Positions 30,836-36,151 of a DNA stretch of 36,151 nt are shown here, piece by piece. Source of the stretch: an uncultured Candidatus Saccharibacteria bacterium (GTDB lineage: Bacteria > Patescibacteriota > Saccharimonadia > Saccharimonadales > Saccharimonadaceae). The stretch covers positions 1 through 36,151 of the forward strand of contig CARYFM010000009.1 of the NCBI GenBank assembly GCA_949101405.1. Reading direction: 5' to 3'. The notes below the pieces were generated by a model. The model had not been told where the DNA came from. It made no database searches and worked only from the letters and a program-made list of their open reading frames with translations. Position 1 is the first letter of the stretch. Every line of letters begins with the position of its first letter. The position numbers and the translations under genes were made by a program.

Positions 30836-31644
30836 CTCGCCTCCTTATTAGTGCTTAAATTATACTTAACCTTGAACTTCCAATACTCTGCTGCAACTAC
30901 ATCAATAAAATCTGCCAGTGCACAGAAGAACATTTGATAAATCTCTGGCGGGTCGTCGCCGTCTAAACATTCTTGTATATGATCAAAAAGATTCGTTTTT
31001 CGATATATGTGCCAAAGCAGCTTTACTTCGTCATCTAAATCATAAAATTCGTTTAACTCATCAGTCGTCCATGCTGCTTTTAGCTTACTGATAGCTGCAT
31101 CACCCCTTACTCTATCTATGAGTAGCTGTTGCATGTCTCTATTGATACTACTAATGACTTTTTGCCTAATCTGAAGCTTATCGGGTCTACCTTTATACAT
31201 ATAAGACAAATCCTCTAAGTTGCTGCTCGCACCTTGTTTAAGAATATTGCCCACTACATCAACTTGACCGCCACTTTTCTCAATTGTAAAAGGTTCATTA
31301 GCTATTTGCTTTGCGACTCGCTTCATCTCTCTAAGGCGATTAGAAGCGTATGAGCAAATCCCCGGCATTAGTATCAAAAATGCATTCGTGTCAACAATCG
31401 GGGTACGACGTTGTTCTAATGCTATCCATACATTCTGAGCCAAAAGCCACGCTTCGTACATAGAGCTGAAATACTTTTTAAAGAACCCTATCCCTGCTTT
31501 ATCTTCGTCATCTGAAGTATGCCCATCAAATTCTTTTATTAGATCATTGCGTATGCCATTGTAGTTGCGTTCTATTTCGCGTAGCGCGCTAGGGAAGCTT
31601 CCAATGAGGTTCTTATTGCATGACCTTTTGAGGTGGAGGTTCAT
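30832..31644 (-). CDS. Helical cytoplasmic island protein, unknown
   Basis: 270 residues without membrane segment or motif I recognise. It is rich in helices (YEAWLLAQNVWIALEQRRTP, NAFLILMPGICSYASNRLRE, DLDDEVKLLWHIYRKTNLF) and ends in a region with repeated aromatic residues. The ATG has a weak AAGGG upstream. It lies between two membrane-anchored proteins in one operon (12 bases from the first, four-base overlap with the third), which suggests that the three work together. Confidence 0.62.
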   Translation of the reverse strand: MNLHLKRSCNKNLIGSFPSALREIERNYNGIRNDLIKEFDGHTSDDEDKAGIGFFKKYFSSMYEAWLLAQNVWIALEQRRTPIVDTNAFLILMPGICSYASNRLREMKRVAKQIANEPFTIEKSGGQVDVVGNILKQGASSNLEDLSYMYKGRPDKLQIRQKVISSINRDMQQLLIDRVRGDAAISKLKAAWTTDELNEFYDLDDEVKLLWHIYRKTNLFDHIQECLDGDDPPEIYQMFFCALADFIDVVAAEYWKFKVKYNLSTNKEAR

Positions 31645-31656
31645 TAGTTGTTACCC

Positions 31657-32175
31657 TTAATAGCAATGCGTGAACGCCGACGACCCGATACCTGTCGTAT
31701 AGCAATAAGTTGATTGTTTCTGGCTGTTCTGAGTATTACTTCTTACCGCATTCTCATAATAATCTATTTGCGCTTCAATATCACTTTTCTCGGCCTGCAA
31801 TGATTTTACTGCTGTCTGATCATCTCCGCCATATTCCTTGTGACATTCAATTTTTGCCTCTATACCACCCTTTTCGCGCTTCGCTAGACGTAGATTTAAG
31901 TCTGGATAATTACCAGCAGCATCCCTCATTTCTTGTGAAATCGAATAGTCATACTCTGCCTGCGATAGATAAGACTCCAGCTGTTCTTCTCGTTTTTGCT
32001 TTTCCCGCGCTACTGTTGCTTGATGATCTGATATAATCAAGGGGACGAAAATTATACTTAATGGAAAAATGATGAACAAAAACATTTTTAAAAATGTGCG
32101 TTTGCTTGAACCTTGTCCGCTTCGACCACTCCTAGCTGAAGTATCGTCCCAGAGCCTGTTATCTTGTTGATACAT
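31657..32175 (-). CDS. Single-pass membrane island protein with coiled coil, unknown
   Basis: 172 residues. An N-terminal polar tail, one membrane helix (KMFLFIIFPLSIIFVPLII, about 30-48), a long charged coiled-coil stretch (EKQKREEQLESYLSQAEYDY to IEAQIDYYEN) and a C-terminal Cys/Tyr-rich end (TYCYTTGIGSSAFTHCY). AAGGAGGTAAA before ATG is a strong ribosome site. First gene of a three-gene operon behind a large structured leader RNA with a terminator. Confidence 0.65.
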   Translation of the reverse strand: MYQQDNRLWDDTSARSGRSGQGSSKRTFLKMFLFIIFPLSIIFVPLIISDHQATVAREKQKREEQLESYLSQAEYDYSISQEMRDAAGNYPDLNLRLAKREKGGIEAKIECHKEYGGDDQTAVKSLQAEKSDIEAQIDYYENAVRSNTQNSQKQSTYCYTTGIGSSAFTHCY

Positions 32176-32207
32176 TTTACCTCCTTAAATTTACAAGTAG
32201 CCGCTAA

Positions 32208-32235
32208 CAAAAAGCGACAACCGCCTTTGGTTGTC
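32208..32235 (-). terminator. Conditional terminator in the island operon leader
   Basis: Minus strand GACAACC-AAAGGC-GGTTGTC followed by GCTTTTTG, 33 bases before the first start codon of the operon. It partly overlaps the closing helix of the leader RNA. Confidence 0.7.
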
Positions 32236-32345
32236 TACACCGAACAAATCAGATTAAGATTGTTTTGGGGCAGTTGCCGCTTACTAACCTTAATCAATCT
32301 GTTCATTACAGATTTTTCGATTTGTTCATGAATTGTGTAGACGAT
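32208..32345 (-). ncRNA. Large structured leader RNA of the island operon
   Basis: Minus strand, likely started by TATAAT at about 32353. Three nested helices: GTCTACAC (32342-32335) with GTGTAGAC (32240-32233); GAACAAATC (32327-32319) with GATTTGTTC (32250-32242); GATTAAG (32295-32289) with CTTAATC (32258-32252); plus the hairpin AATCTG/CAGATT (32314-32296). A terminator follows that shares three bases with the outermost helix. This resembles a transcription attenuator or riboswitch, of no class that I recognise. Confidence 0.65.
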
Positions 32346-32476
32346 TCTATTATAACATAAAAGTGATTTCATTTAATAGTCCTAGCCATAGTATTCAAAA
32401 TATGCAATATTACAGCAGTAAGCAAGAACAAAATTATCCAAAAGTAGCTAAAAATGGAAGTTTTTACCGAAAATCA

Positions 32477-32505
32477 TTGATTTTGGAATAGATCCGTGGT
32501 ACAAT
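32477..32505 (+). promoter_or_regulatory. Promoter of the AAA-RloB operon
   Basis: TTGATT (32477-32482), 17 bases, TACAAT (32500-32505), with a 25-base leader holding AAGGA before ATG. Confidence 0.65.
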
Positions 32506-32535
32506 TAATTCAAATAAGAAATAGTAAGGATAAAT

Positions 32536-33717
32536 ATGCGATTAAAGAGTTTTAGCGTCTCTAATTATCGTTCTTTCAATGAAAAACAGACTATAGAATT
32601 TTGCCAAAATTCTAAAAATGTTACAGCAATCTATGGGCCAAATAGTGCAGGAAAAACTAACCTATTTACTGCTACTGGGTTTTTCAGAGATTTTACAAGG
32701 ATGTCAACTAACTTCAATGGGCAACGTCTACCATTTGAAATATTTCGGCTCAACGCAAATTCCGAAGCAAAGCCATCTCTGTTTGAGGCGGAAATGGAAA
32801 CTGAAACTAAATGTTACAAATACGGTTTTCAGTTGCTTAAGGGCAAAGTAGTCGACGAATCACTTCAAGAAAAAAGTCTGAATAAAGAGACGAATTTTCG
32901 AACAATATTTCGTCGTGCCTCCATACCCAAGGGCCGCTACGAAAGTTTTACAAATGACCTCTTAAAGCGCACTCGCGACGATGCCTTAGTACTAACTAAA
33001 GCATGGGAAGACAATAACACCGTTGCTAAAGAAATATTTGATTGGTTTTCACATTTTAACCCAATCAATATCAAATTTGCTCCATATAAAGCAATGACTG
33101 CCAATCGAATAGAGGCTGATCCAAATTTTAAAAACCAAGTACTGGCTCTCTTGCGTGCTGCCAACCTATTCATCCAGGACGTCAAAGTCTCAAAGATGCA
33201 AATGCCAGAAGATTTGTTTAAGCAACTACCATTCACAGACGATTTTAAAAAGAGCATGAGTAAAGATGGACTTTCTATCTCAACAACACACTTAGTGCGA
33301 GATGACACGGGAGTAGTCACGGGGACAGCTACGTTCTCTATGGAAAATAATGAATCTGCTGGGACTAATCGCATATTTGAGCTTGCAAGCCCTATCTTAG
33401 ATACTTTAGAAATGGGTGGGATATTATACCTCGATGAATTCGAAAATGATTTGCATCCAATAGAATGTAGCTTTTTAGTATCTTTATTTGAATCTGCATT
33501 AAATAAAAAACAGGCTCAACTCATCATAAACACACACAGTACTATGCTTCAAGACCAAATAGGACGTGACAATATACGGTTTGTGTCAAAAAATGGTAAA
33601 GAAGAGTCGACTATAGCTAATAAAATCCCCGGTTCCTTAAAAGCGAGTGACACTGCAATAGAAAGAAAATACCTTAAAGGATTGCTGGGTTTCGTACCAA
33701 AGATTCAGGAGCTATAG
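32536..33717 (+). CDS. AAA-family ATPase, AbiL/RloA-like (ABC-type, AAA15)
   Basis: 393 residues. MRLKSFSVSNYRSFNEKQTI is the usual opening of OLD/AAA15 proteins; the Walker A loop is YGPNSAGKTNLF. Walker B is ILYLDEFENDLHP, and INTHSTMLQ is the H-loop region. A long helical insert separates them, as in SMC/RecF-type ATPases. Paired with an RloB protein, it matches the two-gene AbiL system of abortive infection and the RloA/RloB pairs of restriction islands. It would sense phage infection and control the RloB effector. The start at 32536 has AAGGATAAAT upstream. It reads opposite to the rest of the island, three bases from the next gene. Confidence 0.88.
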   Translation: MRLKSFSVSNYRSFNEKQTIEFCQNSKNVTAIYGPNSAGKTNLFTATGFFRDFTRMSTNFNGQRLPFEIFRLNANSEAKPSLFEAEMETETKCYKYGFQLLKGKVVDESLQEKSLNKETNFRTIFRRASIPKGRYESFTNDLLKRTRDDALVLTKAWEDNNTVAKEIFDWFSHFNPINIKFAPYKAMTANRIEADPNFKNQVLALLRAANLFIQDVKVSKMQMPEDLFKQLPFTDDFKKSMSKDGLSISTTHLVRDDTGVVTGTATFSMENNESAGTNRIFELASPILDTLEMGGILYLDEFENDLHPIECSFLVSLFESALNKKQAQLIINTHSTMLQDQIGRDNIRFVSKNGKEESTIANKIPGSLKASDTAIERKYLKGLLGFVPKIQEL

Positions 33718-33720
33718 ATT

Positions 33721-34410
33721 ATGTTAATTCTGATTGTCTGTGTAGAAGGTGAGAGCAGCGAACCAGCATTTATTCGTCAGCACGGACGGTGTGCCTTAGG
33801 ACAAGTACATCCAGACATCGAAATAGTTGAAGTCCCGTTAGGAGGAAATCATGGACATAGGAAGATATTTGAAATAGCCAACAAAAAGATTGAAGAACTA
33901 AAACGGTCGGACGACAGTATACTAAGCCTGGTTGATTCAGAGAGCGAGATTGCACTTCAAAAGATCGTAATATGCGATTACGACAAAATGGAGAAACATG
34001 GAATTACTGAAGATGAATTTAGAGATGCAGCAGCCGAAAATGGATTTCAGCCAATCATCAACAAGCCAAATTTCGAATTTTTTGTCTTAACGTATCTAAC
34101 AAACTTTGAGTATGCCTCAAAGATAAAGCCAAGTAGCTATCTAGTTGAAATTAATACGGCAATTGATGTACTAAATAAAGAAAACCATTCCATTAAGGGC
34201 TTTCCGGAATCATTGAGCATACCCCATTATGATAAGAACAAATATACTTCCGAAAAGTTCTTTAGCAATTTGCTTGAATATAATAGATCAGAGCTAGACC
34301 AAAGATTTTGTACCTATGATCCGTGTATTCGGGAAAGTCATTATACGCAAATGAAAGATTTTATAACTATAGTTCAAGGATATTCAGAGGAGAATCAGCA
34401 TAATGGATAA
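33721..34410 (+). CDS. RloB-family (Toprim-like) protein, probable effector
   Basis: 229 residues. ILIVCVEGESSEPAFIRQHG carries the acidic start of the Toprim-like fold, ALQKIVICDYDKMEKH the DxD metal site, and INKPNFEFFVLTYLTNFEY the RloB signature (NPxFExWxLxHF in many members). KYTSEKFFSNLL follows as usual. RloB proteins are thought to be nucleases, or nuclease-like effectors, driven by the partner ATPase. It starts three bases after the ATPase stop without a strong ribosome site, and its last eight bases overlap the third gene. The normal partner for defence, a restriction system, is absent. Confidence 0.85.
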   Translation: MLILIVCVEGESSEPAFIRQHGRCALGQVHPDIEIVEVPLGGNHGHRKIFEIANKKIEELKRSDDSILSLVDSESEIALQKIVICDYDKMEKHGITEDEFRDAAAENGFQPIINKPNFEFFVLTYLTNFEYASKIKPSSYLVEINTAIDVLNKENHSIKGFPESLSIPHYDKNKYTSEKFFSNLLEYNRSELDQRFCTYDPCIRESHYTQMKDFITIVQGYSEENQHNG

Positions 34411-34795
34411 CATCTTACAGACAGTTCTAACTACATTATTACCAGCAGCGACAACAGGGGTAGTAACCTATTTGGTTTCATCAAAGACTCTCAAATCAGA
34501 AATGGAGAAAATACATTCCGAGCATGAACATGACCTGGAAAAGTTAGCGACGCAGTATTCAATAGATATAGAATCCATTAAAAAAGCACATAAACTAGAG
34601 ATGGAGAAACTTGAACGAATGCACGAACAAGAGTTAGATACGCTCAAATTGCAACACAATCAGACTATGGAGGCAAAAGAAAAAGAACTTAATCACCAAA
34701 CGACTTCTTCTATGCTTACGGCCTTTTTACCTACTTTATTAAAAATGCCAGAAGTCAAAGAACAATTGACACAACAATTGAAGAAGAAGGCATAA
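34403..34795 (+). CDS. Membrane-anchored coiled-coil protein, third gene of the AAA-RloB operon
   Basis: 130 residues. One N-terminal membrane helix (about 4-26, LTTLLPAATTGVVTYLVSS) is followed by an unbroken heptad coiled coil of about 65 residues (SEMEKIHSEHEHDLEKLATQ to LDTLKLQHNQTMEAKEKE) and a C-terminal helix ending QLTQQLKKKA. GAGGAG lies 12 bases upstream and the ATG overlaps the RloB stop, so synthesis is coupled. I know of no such third gene in AbiL-type systems. It might tether the complex at the membrane, sense infection there, or be a separate effector. Confidence 0.75.
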   Translation: MDNILQTVLTTLLPAATTGVVTYLVSSKTLKSEMEKIHSEHEHDLEKLATQYSIDIESIKKAHKLEMEKLERMHEQELDTLKLQHNQTMEAKEKELNHQTTSSMLTAFLPTLLKMPEVKEQLTQQLKKKA

Positions 34796-34861
34796 CATTA
34801 TTTGTCCATGTGGTAGGCATTCACCATAATTGTTCGAACTTCGTATAGTATCCTCCGCCAG

Positions 34862-34984
34862 GAAGAAAAAATTGTCACGCTTGCGTGGCGATTTTTGCTT
34901 CTTTGTCAAAAGAAGCAGAGATTTGAACTCCCAGGCGAGTTCGTAGGGCGAAGCCAGCTGAGCAAAATACAATTTTGCGAAGTT
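34862..34984. terminator. Hairpin-rich right end of the island
   Basis: 34862-34880 and 34883-34901 form a long stem ending in T runs, a likely terminator of the defence operon. Next come GCTTCTTT/AAAGAAGC (34897-34916), GAACTC/GAGTTC and GCAAAAT/ATTTTGC, the last ending just before attR. Successive hairpins share bases, so not all can form at once. Confidence 0.65.
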
Positions 34985-35001
34985 TCTCCCACTCTCCGCC
35001 A
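34985..35001. repeat. attR, 17-bp copy of the tRNA-Ser 3' end
   Basis: Same 17 bases as 26713-26729, with unrelated sequence on both sides; right border of the island. Confidence 0.88.
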
Positions 35002-35013
35002 AAAGAAACTACA

Positions 35014-35078
35014 TCGTCGGTTTTTACTTTCAAGATGGTCGCAAACGGCTCCTTAACAGAGAAACCGACGAGTTTTTT
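35014..35078 (+). terminator. Long-loop terminator
   Basis: TCGTCGGTTT (35014-35023) pairs with AAACCGACGA (35062-35071), followed by GTTTTTT. The 38-base loop is unusually large for a terminator. Confidence 0.6.
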
Positions 35079-35133
35079 GTTCGTCAAAATAAAAGTTCGA
35101 AAAGATTTCTCGCTTCCACCGCCAGACCTCTAG

Positions 35134-35174
35134 ACCTCCGTCTTATGCTTTTTAGTACATAAGACGGAGGTTTT
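35134..35174 (+). terminator. Strong hairpin terminator
   Basis: Perfect 14-bp stem ACCTCCGTCTTATG (35134-35147) with its complement (35158-35171) and a TTTT end. It lies close to the end of the convergent gene. Confidence 0.75.
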
Positions 35175-35196
35175 GTATGAAAGTCACAAATACAAA

Positions 35197-36060
35197 CTAG
35201 TCAAACTGATTAGCAAGTTGATCAATTGTCACTCCGGTGCCATCCCAGCCCACTTGTATGTCATCAAATTCTTTACTTCGGAAGAAATTCAACTTCGCAT
35301 AATCTGTTCTGTCCATTTCAAAATCCAAAGCGCCAACATTCTCATCTATCCTCTCTATGTTAGTACTTTTGACCAAAGTAACTAATTTCTTCTCTTTAAT
35401 AATCCAATTCAAAAGCACTTGATTCTGCGTCTTATGATATTCCTCAGCCAACTCAACCAAAACAGGATAGTTTCTCATCGCCGTCCTGTTACGCCTCAAT
35501 GGTTGATACGCAACAAAAGATTTCCTGTACTCATGGCAATAATCTATGACGCCAGTATCCTCATAAATCTTGCACTCCAAATTATATACACCTTCAAAGA
35601 AATCTACTTTAACTTCTTTCTCAATTCTGGACAATTGTTCCATATTAGCATTACTAATACCAATATAATGTACCTTACCCATACCAACCAACCGCCGAAT
35701 CTCTCGATAGGCATCGATTAACGGCAAACTTGTAAAAAACGGGCTATGCAACTGAAAACTATCCACATAATCCACCCCTAAAATCTTCAAGTACTCGTTC
35801 AATTGGCTCTCAATATCATCCTGTTTTTCAATAGTAGGCTCAAGATTGGCATTAATAAACAAGTTTTCTCTACCTACGATATCAACAAACTTCCGCATCT
35901 GCCTTACTACACTACCACCATTATATAGCATATACAACGATAGATAATTCTGTCCCATTTCATAAGAATGAACCAAAGCCTTCAAATCAGCATCAAAGTT
36001 CTCTGGATCAATCTTCCAAGTCCCAATCCCTATTGGAAAGATTTCCTCTTTCTTAACCAT
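35197..36060 (-). CDS. Aldo/keto reductase-like protein with altered active site
   Basis: 287 residues with the AKR barrel order: FPIGIGTWKID, LVHSYEMGQNYLSLYMLYNGGS, LGVDYVDSFQLHSP, GKVHYIGISNAN, FVAYQPLRRNR, QVLLNWIIKEKKLVTLVKST. By position, the catalytic Tyr (LYNGG) and the His (QLHSP) are present. The Asp five residues before the Tyr (DTA in normal AKRs) is Ser here, and the Lys of the next strand is Asn (LFINANLEP). It may therefore bind nucleotide or substrate without normal reduction. A TATAAT near 36085 and AAGGAG before the ATG support the start. Cassette C5 ends 33 bases upstream of the start codon. Confidence 0.8.
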   Translation of the reverse strand: MVKKEEIFPIGIGTWKIDPENFDADLKALVHSYEMGQNYLSLYMLYNGGSVVRQMRKFVDIVGRENLFINANLEPTIEKQDDIESQLNEYLKILGVDYVDSFQLHSPFFTSLPLIDAYREIRRLVGMGKVHYIGISNANMEQLSRIEKEVKVDFFEGVYNLECKIYEDTGVIDYCHEYRKSFVAYQPLRRNRTAMRNYPVLVELAEEYHKTQNQVLLNWIIKEKKLVTLVKSTNIERIDENVGALDFEMDRTDYAKLNFFRSKEFDDIQVGWDGTGVTIDQLANQFD

Positions 36061-36092
36061 CTATCTACTCCTTATGTACTTATTATACCACT

Positions 36093-36151
36093 CTATATCC
36101 CTAATACAGTACTCAGGCAGCGGAGGGGGATACCGTAGTAGCGATAGCTGG
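36093..36151 (-). pseudogene. Cassette C5, 3' end of a FISUMP-like coding cassette (cut by window edge)
   Basis: Minus strand. The visible part encodes SYRYYGIPLRCLSTVLGI followed by TAG. The shared cassette end is complete up to GGGAT. The stop arises from the flanking sequence (GGGATATAG), unlike the TGA of C1, C2 and C4. The rest lies outside the window. Confidence 0.75.

Larger units (their letters stand above)
26730..35001. mobile_element. Integrated island in tRNA-Ser(GCU), about 8.3 kb
   Basis: Bordered by the intact tRNA and a 17-bp copy of its end. It contains a serine recombinase beside attL, small DUF5681-like and 54-residue proteins typical of mobile elements, four proteins of unknown function behind a structured leader, and an AAA-RloB-coiled-coil operon beside attR. 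Base use looks more AT-rich than the flanks. No relaxase, replication or virion gene is recognised, so it may be a non-autonomous island carrying a defence cargo. Confidence 0.85.

Noticed and set aside
34830..34860. Second partial tRNA end (GTTCGAAC with CCTCCGCCA)
   Set aside because: The distance from T-loop to CCA is wrong and no acceptor strand pairs with it.
34739..35002. Minus-strand frame of 87 codons at the right island end
   Set aside because: It runs through successive hairpins, terminator arms and the end of the coiled-coil gene in antisense; it is hairpin DNA, not a gene.

Overview
The window looks like a chromosome segment of a Patescibacteria/CPR bacterium, most probably Candidatus Saccharibacteria (TM7). 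This is inferred from the mix of short, streamlined genes (short MurE, short Pta, 84-residue GroES, FemX-like transferase, TM2-domain proteins, several lineage-type proteins of unknown function), not from a marker gene, so the phylum is likely but unproven. Genes are tightly packed. Many start with ATG exactly six bases after a TATAAT-type -10 box, so the A of ATG should be the first base of the mRNA (leaderless transcripts).

Layout. 1-9 kb: an exported DsbA-type thiol oxidoreductase; a class-V aminotransferase (SufS-like) with a DUF1287 protein; two TM2-domain membrane protein genes, each behind a copy of the same pseudoknotted leader RNA; a phosphotransacetylase-family gene; an uncertain small-ORF region behind a perfect sigma-70 promoter; tsaD carrying two in-frame DNA insertions. 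9-19 kb: a FemX-like peptidoglycan transferase; an orphan gene with a ribosome-site-sequestering leader; valS; two small acidic protein genes; a 632-residue protein coupled to a HIT hydrolase; tRNA-Arg. 19-26.6 kb: a shortened Mur ligase facing murE; a VapBC-like toxin-antitoxin pair; a rod-shaped small RNA; a PNPOx-like flavoprotein; groES and groEL behind a CIRCE (HrcA) operator; small membrane proteins.

26.7-35.0 kb is an integrated island. It lies between the intact tRNA-Ser(GCU) gene and a 17-bp copy of that tRNA's 3' end. It encodes a large serine recombinase whose reading frame runs into the tRNA, several proteins of unknown function behind a large structured leader RNA, and, next to the right end in opposite orientation, a three-gene operon: AAA ATPase, RloB-family protein and a membrane-anchored coiled-coil protein. 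The first two genes match the AbiL/RloAB style of anti-phage system; the third is an addition I do not recognise. Right of the island lies an aldo/keto-reductase-like protein that seems to lack two catalytic residues.

The most unusual theme is scattered, promoterless gene-end cassettes. Five copies (three different full-length sequences, one exact duplicate and one cut by the window edge) each encode the end of a FISUMP-like surface domain. They open with the bases for VRSG and close with the same bases for PLRC-LSTVLG, and their interiors differ. They lie in intergenic spaces in both orientations and look like silent donor cassettes for recombination into an expressed surface protein gene outside this window. 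A second theme is short repeat DNA inserted in frame into essential genes (tsaD, pta), like Rickettsia palindromic elements. A third is a wealth of structured leader RNAs.
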